The position numbers and the translations under genes were made by a program. Shown here piece after piece: positions 47,978 to 56,598 of a stretch of DNA of 61,277 nt. The stretch comes from Calditrichota bacterium (lineage in GTDB: Bacteria; Electryoneota; AABM5-125-24; Hatepunaeales; Hatepunaeaceae): contig JABGPL010000015.1 in the NCBI GenBank assembly GCA_018644935.1, forward strand, positions 1-61,277, given 5' to 3'. The first letter of the stretch is position 1; every line of letters starts with the position of its first letter. The notes beneath the pieces are model-generated. The model was not told the origin of the DNA. It searched no databases and saw only the letters and a list, made by a program, of their open reading frames with translations.

Positions 47978-48916
47978 ATTCTGAATACAAAACCTATCAG
48001 CCTTCTGCTTGTTTTACTTGCGTGCAATGTCGCTCAAACAGAATCAATCTCTCTAACCGAGACATCGTCAACCATAACATATTCTCTTGAACAGGAGGTT
48101 GAAGCCCCGGTTGCATTCGCATTAATTGCAGAAGACATCCTTCTGGTTAAAGATATGGAAGGACATTTTTATATAGCCGGGAAGAAATTCCACAACCTCC
48201 CTCCTCTTCGTTCAGGTTCCAAATATCGGATAGTCATTACGAAACCTGTTGAACTGGTTTGGAATTTGGATACTGCAAAAGTCAAATTACCATCGCTCTA
48301 TCACGAGTACAAAAGTCCATCTCATTTCGAGCCGGTTGAACCCACAGAAAGCAATATGAGTATTCTAGTAACCGGTCTTCCTCCAGAGGGTGAAATTGGA
48401 ATTGTGGCCGAGCGCGGAATATGTATAGGAGCAGCAGCATTCAGCAATCAGGAGTGGGTTGGGGTGGCTGCATGGGGTAACAACCCTAATTCCGAGGAGA
48501 TTGACGGTGGGATTCGTGGCGAATTGTTTCACCTGGTTTTGACCGACAGCTCAGGAGAACACAGAATTAGTTACGAGATTTTAGATGGTGACGCGATTTT
48601 TGAACCAGATGGATTGGCAGTTTTTAAGGTGGTGGATGATTATAATTTGGAAAGTGAATATGGATTGTCGATGCTCTATCCTAATCCATTTTGTGCTGTA
48701 ACTCTCATAGATATCAATCTGAAAAATATATGTGAGATTGATCTGGCAATTTACGATCAAAATGGCAAAAGATTATCTGATATCGCATCGGGGCTAATGA
48801 AACCAGGTAAACACACATTTTCTCCGGGTGATTCCAGACTTTCATCTGGTTTGTACACGGTGCGATTGAAGTATGGAAACTATGTGTCGACAAGAAAAAT
48901 GATGTTAGTTAAATGA
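47978..48916 (+). CDS. Paralogue of the preceding gene, apparent ATT start
   Basis: The frame is open from 47921 to TGA at 48914-48916 but has no ATG, GTG or TTG before 48155, which lies after the signal peptide. Starting at ATT (47978) gives 312 residues, exactly the length of the preceding paralogue, and aligns without gaps through the signal peptide to APVAF at residue 43. AGGGA (47966-47970) sits seven bases before it. The signal peptide is ISLLLVLLACNVAQT. Domains are as in the neighbour: half-GWN (AEDILLVKDMEGHFY), MSILVTGLPPEGEIGIV module, and a sorting domain with YPNPFC. Either ATT is used, as in infC, or the start codon has been lost and the gene is silent. Confidence 0.65.
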   Translation: MLNTKPISLLLVLLACNVAQTESISLTETSSTITYSLEQEVEAPVAFALIAEDILLVKDMEGHFYIAGKKFHNLPPLRSGSKYRIVITKPVELVWNLDTAKVKLPSLYHEYKSPSHFEPVEPTESNMSILVTGLPPEGEIGIVAERGICIGAAAFSNQEWVGVAAWGNNPNSEEIDGGIRGELFHLVLTDSSGEHRISYEILDGDAIFEPDGLAVFKVVDDYNLESEYGLSMLYPNPFCAVTLIDINLKNICEIDLAIYDQNGKRLSDIASGLMKPGKHTFSPGDSRLSSGLYTVRLKYGNYVSTRKMMLVK

Positions 48917-48985
48917 GACCAACACTTTCGCCGTAGGCGATATCAATTCAGTTTGTATGTTAACAAAATTTAAATCCTCCTTACG

Positions 48986-50464
48986 CTACGCACATATTGA
49001 TGTGTCCAGAACATTACGAACGGTTCTGGCAAGTTCATTGTAAGTGAAAGGTTTTTGAACGAAGTTTGGCATATCACTGAAAACCCCCTGGTTGTGAATT
49101 ATGTTCTCCGTGTAACCTGACATAAATAGTGCTATCAGGTCGGGATAATAAATCAGGAGTTTCTGGTACAGTTGCATGCCATTCATTTCAGGCATCACTA
49201 CATCAGTCAGTAGTAAATCTACCGACCCTCCAGTCTGACGGGCTTTAATAAATGCCTCCCTCACATCCGCAGCCTCAATAACACAATACCCATCACTACG
49301 CATCATCCGGCTCACTAATTTCCTAACCTGATCATCATCCTCAACGACTAATACAGTCTCTGATCCTTTTGAGTACTTCTCAGGTTTCGAATCATCCGAT
49401 TTCTGACTCAGTTCTTCTTGAATTTCCGGCAAGAATATTTTGAAGGTGGTGCCTTTTCCAGGTTCGCTGTAAACCCAGATACTTCCATTGTGCTGTTTCA
49501 CTATCCCATAGACTGTTGAAAGCCCTAATCCGGTGCCCTTTCCCTTCGCTTTAGTAGTATAAAATGGTTCAAAAATTTTCGTCAGTAATTCCTGATCCAT
49601 ACCCTCACCAGTATCACTTACTGATAATAGAACATGATTACCTGGAGTTACATTTGCATGAGTTTTGGTATATTCTTCATCCAGTTCTGTGTTTGAGGTT
49701 TCTATGAGAAGTTTTCCTCCGGTCGGCATTGCATCCTGCGCATTTACCGATAGATTCATTATTATTTGCTCCAACTGAGTTGAATCACCGTACACCCAAT
49801 TTAAATTCTCATCCAGATCCAGCCTTATCTCTATATCCTCCCTAATTGTACGATTCAGAATCTTCTCCGTTGAGTAAACAATATCTGATATATTGATTGA
49901 TTTCATCTCTAACACCTGTTTCCGGCTAAAGGCGAGCAATTGCTGAGTCAGGTTTCGAGCGCTTTCCGCTGTGTGAAGGATTCCCTCGAGCTCCTCATAA
50001 TTCAGATCTTCAGGCTCCATTTGCATAAGACACATCTCAGAATAACACATAATTGGTGTTAGCAAGTTATTAAAATCATGTGCGACACCACCTGCTAATT
50101 GTCCTATCGACTCTAACTTCTGCGCTTGAATTAGTTGCTGCTCGAGCTGCCGGTTTTCCTCCTCGATACTTTTTCGATGCTCACTGGCACGAAGCCTCTG
50201 TTGGGCGTGGAGCTTTTCCTGTCGTTCATGCATTACAATTTTTCTCGATAACTCACGAACCTCGCGAATTTTGGATCGCAATCTGTTGTTAGTGTTTATC
50301 AGTTCATGAAACATTCTGATGGACATAAAATGGAGTAAAAATAACACTCCAATTAAATATAGGTAAATCCTGGGGAGGTGATTTTGGGTGTAAAAGCCAA
50401 GGACACAAACTGTGACTAAAACCCAGGTAAGTAGAATAATAAAAACAGATCGCTTCAATCCCAT
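48986..50464 (-). CDS. Hybrid sensor histidine kinase with receiver domain
   Basis: 492 residues. Two membrane helices (residues about 7-24 and 33-50) are followed by a coiled coil (about 55-118), then HisKA with phospho-acceptor H129 in GGVAHDFNNLLTP. The ATPase domain shows the N box IIMNLSVNAQDAM, G1 SVSDTGEGM, the F box FEPFYTTKAKGKG and G2 TGLGLSTVYGIVKQHNG. A C-terminal receiver domain has the acidic pair in VVEDDDQVRK and phospho-acceptor D421 in LLLTDVVMPEMNG. There is no periplasmic sensor domain; input may come through the membrane segment. ATG at 50464 has GGAGG four bases before it. No dedicated output regulator is adjacent. Confidence 0.9.
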   Translation of the reverse strand: MGLKRSVFIILLTWVLVTVCVLGFYTQNHLPRIYLYLIGVLFLLHFMSIRMFHELINTNNRLRSKIREVRELSRKIVMHERQEKLHAQQRLRASEHRKSIEEENRQLEQQLIQAQKLESIGQLAGGVAHDFNNLLTPIMCYSEMCLMQMEPEDLNYEELEGILHTAESARNLTQQLLAFSRKQVLEMKSINISDIVYSTEKILNRTIREDIEIRLDLDENLNWVYGDSTQLEQIIMNLSVNAQDAMPTGGKLLIETSNTELDEEYTKTHANVTPGNHVLLSVSDTGEGMDQELLTKIFEPFYTTKAKGKGTGLGLSTVYGIVKQHNGSIWVYSEPGKGTTFKIFLPEIQEELSQKSDDSKPEKYSKGSETVLVVEDDDQVRKLVSRMMRSDGYCVIEAADVREAFIKARQTGGSVDLLLTDVVMPEMNGMQLYQKLLIYYPDLIALFMSGYTENIIHNQGVFSDMPNFVQKPFTYNELARTVRNVLDTSICA

Positions 50465-50765
50465 ACTGCCTCCGAAGTAAGCCGTGCGTGAAACAAGTCT
50501 CTATTACTGTCTAATACGCTAAATTACTGTGCAAATACCATGCCTCTTTTCTTCTGATTTTACAATAACTTAGCCTAACACATTTCTGACATATACTATT
50601 AATTATTAATTACTTATCTTAACTATTTCTAAACTAATGGTAATACAGTTTCGAATAATGTAAACAATATGCGCACTTGTGCAGGATATGCACACAATTG
50701 GTCAGATCAGGTAAAGGTCTTGATGTTATTTTTTGGTGTTAAGTTCGGGATCTAATACATATTCT
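50465..50765. other. 301-bp AT-rich intergenic region
   Basis: This gap lies between the TonB-dependent receptor gene and the hybrid kinase gene, both leftward, and must hold the kinase promoter. It contains a short inverted repeat, GTGCA-GGATA-TGCAC, near 50680 and long AT-rich stretches. I see no open frame of coding character and no clear promoter match. Confidence 0.4.
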
Positions 50766-52622
50766 TTATCGATCACCGATCTTATACTCCACACCCATCT
50801 TAAACCATCTGCCCGGCATTTCTACCAAACCGATCTCGTAGTATTCCTCATTGAGAATGTTTGAAACAGTAAGTAAGAAGTCTATGGTTTGTATTTGTCC
50901 AGATATTTTGGTGTCGAGTACGGTGAATTCGTCACCGTTTTTCCTGTCTCTATTGCTCAGATTCCATGTCTGGTGGAATCCGAAGGGCAAGCCGTGTTCG
51001 ATTGATATTTGCAACTGTCTGTTTAGGTAATTCAGGGCATACTTGGATTGATAGGAGGGGGCTCCTGCATCGGATTTCAGCCATGTGGTGCCAATTTGAA
51101 TCAGATACACTGGAAGACCTGCAAAATGTCGCTGAGGGTAATATCTGATGTCGAGTTCAAGTCCGTTTGTGTTCAGGTTTGTTATGTTCTCTGCCTGCCA
51201 GGGATTTTCAGGGTTGTTTCTTACCCAGTCAATCAGATTTTCACCTTGCCTCCTGAAGACAGACATATTTATATGGAATGGATCTGAGTGAATTGTTGAT
51301 CCAAGCTCGGTTGTCCAGGCTCTTTCCGGTTCCAGATCCGGATTGCCTTTATTTGCTGAGCTTGCCGTATATAACTCTGTAAAAGTTGGCACCCGAAACG
51401 CCCCGCCGACATTTCCATAGAAACGCAATCCCGGTCGGACTCGAAAACCAAGATCAACACCGGGCTCGAAATTCCAGTCGAGATCGCCGTACTTGTAACC
51501 ACATCCACCAATTGTGATGCTGAATCGATTTTCGTACTTTAACAACCTTTCTGCAAAAATGTTGGCTTTATCGCGGCGGTGGTCACCAAGGCTATTGCCA
51601 TGAATCTTCTCCTGACTAATTTCACCGCCAATAACACCCGAACCCCATTTCAGATCCCGGGCAAGCTGCAATTCCATGCCGTAATTATCTGTTGAGTGGT
51701 TGTTATCGTAGAACGCTGGATCGTCACGCTTAAGGAGAAACCTGTCGGTGTGCTTGCGCCAGAACAGGGTTGGTGAAATGATCGCCTTACGAATTGCAAT
51801 GTCAGTCTGAGCACTAAAAAAGGTTGCCCTCGTATGCTCCCACTCATTCGGGTACCAGTCCGTGTAAAAATTGCTGGCTCCAAACTTCTTTTCCTGATAA
51901 GCTGCCTTTAACCTCAGTTTCTCGTTACCAATTGGAAATGTGAGGTTATAAGATCCTATCCACTGATTAAAATCGCTGTCAGCTTTGTAACCAGAGGATT
52001 GGCTGTGCGATATGGAGACGCGCTGAAAAGTGTTTCCCATTGGGAGAGAAAGCGATACAGATCCGTCGAACAATCCGAAATCGCCACCGGTGGTTTTTAT
52101 TGAAGCTGACATTGCTTCAACACCACGGGTAATAATGTTAATCACTCCACCCATAGCGTTCTGACCAAATGCCCTTGATCCCTGACCGCGCAGAATCTCT
52201 ATTCGCTCGACATCGTCTTTTGTGAGGGGGATGTTAAGTGTGTGGTGTCCAGTTTGTGGGTCGCTGATTTTTATACCGTCGATCATTACGAGGGATTGTT
52301 CAAAGGATGTCCCCCTTATACTCAAATCTGCCTGAATTCCTGAAACACCTCTGGTCTGTATATCAATACTCACTGCATTTTGCAGCAATTCGAGCACTGA
52401 ACCAGCCGGTGAATTGGAGATGTCCTCCCGTGTGATTACCTCAACGCTTCTATTTAATTGATCGAACGTGACCGGAGTTCTGCCTGCAGTAACGACGACC
52501 TCATCTAAAAACACCGTGGCTGCATCTTGTGCATAAATGGTCATACAAAATCCCGACAACAATGTAAACACTATTGTTATCCAGCTCTCAATCATTGTTA
52601 TTCTCAGTATTTTATCAGTCAT
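50766..52622 (-). CDS. TonB-dependent outer-membrane receptor (BtuB-like)
   Basis: 618 residues with a signal peptide ending near IYAQ. A TonB box-like DEVVVTAGR lies at about residues 39-48. The plug domain follows (VEVITREDISNSP, LSIRGTSFEQSLVMIDGI, ERIEILRGQGSRAFGQNAMGGVINIITR), and then a beta-barrel ending with the consensus VEYKIGDR. The short length and plug motifs are those of BtuB/siderophore-type receptors; the ligand (cobalamin, metal chelate or other) cannot be read from the sequence, and no ABC transporter or cobalamin riboswitch is present nearby. ATG at 52622 is preceded by AAGGAA. The next gene upstream on this strand is mltG, 153 bp away across a REP-like element. Confidence 0.9.
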   Translation of the reverse strand: MTDKILRITMIESWITIVFTLLSGFCMTIYAQDAATVFLDEVVVTAGRTPVTFDQLNRSVEVITREDISNSPAGSVLELLQNAVSIDIQTRGVSGIQADLSIRGTSFEQSLVMIDGIKISDPQTGHHTLNIPLTKDDVERIEILRGQGSRAFGQNAMGGVINIITRGVEAMSASIKTTGGDFGLFDGSVSLSLPMGNTFQRVSISHSQSSGYKADSDFNQWIGSYNLTFPIGNEKLRLKAAYQEKKFGASNFYTDWYPNEWEHTRATFFSAQTDIAIRKAIISPTLFWRKHTDRFLLKRDDPAFYDNNHSTDNYGMELQLARDLKWGSGVIGGEISQEKIHGNSLGDHRRDKANIFAERLLKYENRFSITIGGCGYKYGDLDWNFEPGVDLGFRVRPGLRFYGNVGGAFRVPTFTELYTASSANKGNPDLEPERAWTTELGSTIHSDPFHINMSVFRRQGENLIDWVRNNPENPWQAENITNLNTNGLELDIRYYPQRHFAGLPVYLIQIGTTWLKSDAGAPSYQSKYALNYLNRQLQISIEHGLPFGFHQTWNLSNRDRKNGDEFTVLDTKISGQIQTIDFLLTVSNILNEEYYEIGLVEMPGRWFKMGVEYKIGDR

Positions 52623-52711
52623 TGTTTCCTTAAAATCATACGGAGTTCATTGTTCTATCAACATGTGATGATACCGGAAGACACTCTCAATAATACTAAC
52701 ACCTGACAGGA

Positions 52712-52752
52712 ATCCCGCTTTGCGGGATGTCGAACAGGAATGTTCGACCTAC
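52712..52752. repeat. REP-like double hairpin (copy C)
   Basis: ATCCCGC/GCGGGAT (loop TTT) is followed at once by GTCGAACA/TGTTCGAC (loop GGAA) and a CTAC foot at 52749-52752. It lies between mltG and the receptor gene. It shares the ATCCCGC hairpin and GACCTAC end with copy A at 3843-3955. Confidence 0.65.
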
Positions 52753-52775
52753 TGAGAGATATGAGGTAAACAGCT

Positions 52776-53816
52776 CTAACCTTTTCTCTTCTTTCTCCGA
52801 GCTTCACGGCGTACCTGCTGAAATTTCTTCTTGTCCTTCTCATGACCTGCTATTGTTTTGTTAAAACTGTGCGAACCATCTCCACGAGCCACAAAATAAA
52901 TAAAATCCGTATCAGCAGGATTAACAGCCGCTTTTAGAGCCCTTCGTCCCGGATTATTAATCGGTCCGGGCGGCAACCCGTAGTTTCGGTATGTGTTGTA
53001 AGGGCTGTCAATTGCGATGTCTTTGTTCAATAATCGTCTTGGAGGTCCGGGAATAACGTATTGAATGGTCGGGTCTGCACCGAGATGCATTCTAATTCTA
53101 AGCCTGTTGTGATAAACGGAGGACACTGTCCTTGCTTCATCCCAGACCATCACCTCACCCTGAATAATTGAAGCCATCGTCATCGTCTCGTGAGCAGAAA
53201 ATCCGAGCTTTTCAGCACTAGTTTGAATGTCATTGTTAAATTCCTCTTTGAATTGCTTCACCATGCGATTTATCAATTGAGCAGATGAGGAGTTCCTGTA
53301 GAAATTGTATGTACTCGGGAACAGATAGCCTTCAAGTCGATTGGCTTTAATTCCAAGATCTTTAGCGAAATCAGAGTTCTCACAAAGATCGATAAATTCG
53401 CTTGAGTCTATGCCAAGTTCTTTCTGCAATATCCCCGCAATTTGCCAGCATGTCAGACCTTCGGGAATTGTAACATTTTTGGTGTTTATGCCGGGTTGCA
53501 TTAGAATACTTAAGATCTCACCATTCGTGGCACCTCGTGGTAACGAGAATATCCCCGGCTGTAGTTTTCTGTCCGCACCCAATATCCTTGCTGCCCAACG
53601 GAAACTCTTTGTATCGTGGATTAAATTCTCGTCATTAAGTTGATTAATGATTTGGTTGATTGACATACCGGGCTGTATGGTAAATTCAAACTCTCCCGAA
53701 GCAATTTCAGGTGCAAGGGCATTTATCTGTGAATACCGCCAATATACCCCACTCGTGACTGCAATCAGGAATGAGACAATTAACCCGTATATAATAGCAT
53801 TTCGTTTAGCGTTCAA
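52776..53816 (-). CDS. mltG: Endolytic murein transglycosylase MltG
   Basis: 346 residues with an N-terminal membrane anchor (about 9-27). MltG cuts nascent peptidoglycan glycan strands in the periplasm and sets their length. The LysM-like subdomain covers about residues 42-100 (IQPGMSINQIINQL). The catalytic domain has LEGYLFPSTYNF, MASIIQGEV with the conserved glutamate at E221, YHNRLRIRMHLGADPTIQY, SPYNTYRNYGLPPGPINNPG and YFVARGDGSHSFN. The first acidic residue common in the E. coli form (IIEKE) is Q here, but the glutamate matching E. coli E218 is kept. The start is TTG at 53816, overlapping the upstream gene by 11 bp, which implies translational coupling. Confidence 0.93.
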   Translation of the reverse strand: MNAKRNAIIYGLIVSFLIAVTSGVYWRYSQINALAPEIASGEFEFTIQPGMSINQIINQLNDENLIHDTKSFRWAARILGADRKLQPGIFSLPRGATNGEILSILMQPGINTKNVTIPEGLTCWQIAGILQKELGIDSSEFIDLCENSDFAKDLGIKANRLEGYLFPSTYNFYRNSSSAQLINRMVKQFKEEFNNDIQTSAEKLGFSAHETMTMASIIQGEVMVWDEARTVSSVYHNRLRIRMHLGADPTIQYVIPGPPRRLLNKDIAIDSPYNTYRNYGLPPGPINNPGRRALKAAVNPADTDFIYFVARGDGSHSFNKTIAGHEKDKKKFQQVRREARRKKRKG

Positions 53817-54906
53817 AAATTGGTTTCCGTGGGTTGGGGTAAAAATTAAATATCTTCATATGAACAGTTGAATCCTGTTTTGCCCCCGCCGTTGGGATCG
53901 CTTCCCATTCATGATTCAGAATCTCATAATTCGCATCAATACTTAGATCGAGCACAATTACATATTCACCGTATAGACCTGGATGCACGATCAATATGTC
54001 TTTCTCTGAGACAATTGTTCCTTTCGGGTAATAGTTCACCAATGGGCTTTTTTCAACAGCAGGCTCAACAAAACCATCATTACCGACAATTACTACGTCG
54101 AGGTTACGAAGGTTTTCAGTGTCATAAAGTTCAATCGGAATTTCACTCTCATCTTGAGATTGATCCTTGTTGAAAACGATGTTATTGACTAACACCGAGA
54201 GTGCCGTTGAAGTAAAATCAGATTGGATCAGTTCATTTATCCCGTTAGGGTCACTAGTATCATACGGTTGTGCGACCGAGAAGCGATTGCTAATTAAGGT
54301 ATCTACCGTTGCATTCTCGTAATTAGCTGTCCTTGTATAAACAACAATCCGATCAGACTCAAGTTCTCCAAATTCAAAATTATATTTTCTCATCAAAGCC
54401 CATTTCTCCAAATTATCTGGCTCATCCAGGGATCTCATTTGCACAGGATTTGTAATTCTCTCAAACGGAAATTTTAGATCATTGGGTGCAATATATTTGA
54501 ACATTCCCCGTCGGGATGTCATGCCGACGAAGTCAATTGCAGACCAATTTACAAATCTGAGATAATCCACCAGGTAACTATTAATAACGTCATAGTCAAG
54601 AGTAAGGTACAATTCTTCAAGAAGCTGAATTTCATCCTTTTCCTGAAACCCGTTTGTTATTACTTTATCTCTGGTTAACCTGCCACAATCGATAAAAATT
54701 GCATCCGGAGTTTCCTTACGGATGTTATCAAAGATCGTCTTCCTGCGCGCAAGACCACCTGGTTGACCGCTTGGACAGCGACATTCTCGAATAGCACCCA
54801 TAAGATTGCCCGTCACAACCAATCGAACATTTGCGTTTTCAGATGCGGACGCAAATGACGAGATAATGAGAGTGCTGAGGATTACTAATGATCTGACAAC
54901 AAACAC
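53806..54906 (-). CDS. Exported phosphatase-like protein coupled to mltG
   Basis: 366 residues with a signal peptide (LVILSTLIISSFASA). The N-terminal motif VVTGNLMGAIRECRCPSGQP, followed by GGLARRKTIF, and then IFIDCGRL resembles the start of a family of UshA/5'-nucleotidase-like metallophosphatases that carry a CGCP...GGLARR signature. The later metal-binding motifs of true metallophosphatases (GNHD, GHxH) are not visible, so the protein is probably a non-catalytic or diverged relative. It overlaps mltG by 11 bp and so is likely co-translated with it. The GTG start at 54906 has GGAG twelve bases upstream, which is long. Role unknown; cell-wall-related work is inferred from the coupling only. 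Confidence 0.5.
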   Translation of the reverse strand: MFVVRSLVILSTLIISSFASASENANVRLVVTGNLMGAIRECRCPSGQPGGLARRKTIFDNIRKETPDAIFIDCGRLTRDKVITNGFQEKDEIQLLEELYLTLDYDVINSYLVDYLRFVNWSAIDFVGMTSRRGMFKYIAPNDLKFPFERITNPVQMRSLDEPDNLEKWALMRKYNFEFGELESDRIVVYTRTANYENATVDTLISNRFSVAQPYDTSDPNGINELIQSDFTSTALSVLVNNIVFNKDQSQDESEIPIELYDTENLRNLDVVIVGNDGFVEPAVEKSPLVNYYPKGTIVSEKDILIVHPGLYGEYVIVLDLSIDANYEILNHEWEAIPTAGAKQDSTVHMKIFNFYPNPRKPIFER

Positions 54907-55054
54907 GGGTTTGTTAATCTCCGTAGAAATTTGTAGACAATGTGACCTTACAAGGTAATTTATAACTTGAAGGGTGTCAACTCATACATCATATTGCAGA
55001 TGTAGTCAATCTCTTGCGTTTATGTTTTTTTAGTTAACCTCAATAATACAATCA

Positions 55055-56269
55055 ATGCCCGAAGCTGAAACACCAAACTTAGACACACGGCAACTGCTCA
55101 GTAACCGGAACATGCAGATTATTTTTGCAGTAACCCTCTCAGCAACTATGGGCGTTTCCCTTGTTTCTCCAGTTTTGCCTAAGCTGGTTGATGTTTTTGG
55201 AATCCAAAAGGAAGAAGTGATTATGTTGATAACAGCATTCACACTTCCAGGAGTTCTCTTTGCTCCATTTTTAGGGATACTTGCAGACAGATTCGGACGG
55301 AAACAGGTATTAGTACCTGCATTGATATTATTCGGTATAGCAGGCGCATCATGCGGTTTTGCGCGTGATTTCCACGTGCTCCTATTTTTCAGATTACTAC
55401 AGGGAATAGGTGGATCAGCTCTTTTCACACTCAACAATACACTAATTGGTGACCTATTTCCGGGCAGAACCCGGTTTCTGGCAATGGGATTAAACGCTTC
55501 TCTGGTAAGTCTTGCGGCAGCAATATACCCTGCTTTTGGGGGTATAATGGCAACAGTACACTGGAGTATCCCATTTTTTGTACCATTAGCGGCAATACCA
55601 ATTGCCTTATTTACCGCTTTTAAACTGACAAATCCGGAACAACAAGAACAACAACCCATCGGCACCTACTTTTCAGGAGCGATTGTAAGTTTGCGTCAAT
55701 GGTCGGTTCTAAGATTATATGTCCTTACCTTTTTTACGTTTGTTCTGACTTTTGGGCCAATCGTAAGTTTTGTGCCTTTATGGATGGCAGGAGAATATAA
55801 TTCTAATGCCTCAGCAATAGGTTTAATTCTCTCGTCCTCATCCCTGACCGCAGCAATCATCTCTGCACGGCTCGAATGGATCGGAAAGCATTTTCGGGTC
55901 GGGATGATGATGGCTGTCGCATTCTTGTTATATTCAATTGCACTGTGGTGGATACCTCATATTCCGAGTGCATGGATGATGCTCTTTCCAGGTTTAATAT
56001 TTGGAGCTGCACAGGGTTTAAATATTCCCAGCTCACAAGCACTCATTGTAGGAGCAGCCCCTTTCAAATTCCGAGGTGTCTACATGGCGGTAAATTCGAC
56101 CGTGATCTTAGCCGGCATCACTACCGGACCTTTTGTTGCAGCTATCGCTTACAAGAGCATCGGAATTGTCGGGTTGTATTATGGAGGTGCAATTGGGGCT
56201 CTGATTATGTCAATTATGCTCGTACTAAATGCAAACGGTCTTGATATTGACAAAACCCAATCAACTTGA
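55055..56269 (+). CDS. MFS transporter
   Basis: 404 residues with about 12 membrane helices. Major facilitator motif A is present between helices 2 and 3 as GILADRFGRKQVL. Helix 1 starts with IIFAVTLSATMGVSLVSPVLP, and helix 4/5 has RLLQGIGGSALFTLNNTLIGD, typical of drug:H+ antiporter-like efflux carriers of the DHA1 group. A central cytoplasmic loop follows NPEQQEQQP. The substrate is unknown. There is no Shine-Dalgarno site before the ATG (ACAATCAATG), so translation may be leaderless or weak. It is divergent from the phosphatase-like gene. Confidence 0.88.
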   Translation: MPEAETPNLDTRQLLSNRNMQIIFAVTLSATMGVSLVSPVLPKLVDVFGIQKEEVIMLITAFTLPGVLFAPFLGILADRFGRKQVLVPALILFGIAGASCGFARDFHVLLFFRLLQGIGGSALFTLNNTLIGDLFPGRTRFLAMGLNASLVSLAAAIYPAFGGIMATVHWSIPFFVPLAAIPIALFTAFKLTNPEQQEQQPIGTYFSGAIVSLRQWSVLRLYVLTFFTFVLTFGPIVSFVPLWMAGEYNSNASAIGLILSSSSLTAAIISARLEWIGKHFRVGMMMAVAFLLYSIALWWIPHIPSAWMMLFPGLIFGAAQGLNIPSSQALIVGAAPFKFRGVYMAVNSTVILAGITTGPFVAAIAYKSIGIVGLYYGGAIGALIMSIMLVLNANGLDIDKTQST

Positions 56270-56598
56270 TGGGTGTGAATCCAATTCAAGTTTGGAATGA
56301 GAATGAAGATAAAAAATTCCTGATCGTACCGATGTTTTAACACACTTTCTTCCAACCTGAAAGTGATCTGATGTGTACGAATAATTGTAGCTTTCTTTCA
56401 CTTTTTTTTACATCCCATATCGAGAGTGTGTATTATGCTACATTGCGGTTAGCAATTATTTTCACAAGAAAAACGGTGGTATTTTTAAAAATAAAGTTGT
56501 ATTATATAAGGTTCGGGGAGAAGTAATATCCTCGAATGTTATTCTTTTAATATGGTGACTTTTCACCATATATCATTAACTGTAACTGATTTGGAAAC
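56270..56598. other. 329-bp intergenic region upstream of nfnA
   Basis: No gene is seen. The region becomes AT-rich toward the right and must hold the nfnAB promoter; a clear -35/-10 pair was not found. Its main feature is the perfect inverted repeat at 56550-56571, listed separately. Confidence 0.5.
56550..56571 (+). promoter_or_regulatory. Perfect inverted repeat before nfnA (candidate operator)
   Basis: ATATGGTGA and TCACCATAT are exact inverted copies with a CTTT centre, ending 27 bp before the nfnA ATG. The spacing of TGGTGA-N4-TCACCA is like that of Crp/Fnr-superfamily sites with four central bases; it does not match Rex (six central bases). It could also act as a leader hairpin. Confidence 0.45.

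Noticed and set aside
50766..52622. Cobalamin uptake operon
   Set aside because: The receptor is BtuB-like in size, but there is no BtuCDF set and no cobalamin riboswitch in its leader, so the ligand was left open.
52776..53816. Loss of the MltG active site (IIQGE instead of IIEKE)
   Set aside because: The changed residue corresponds to E. coli E216; the glutamate matching the catalytic E218 is present as E221.
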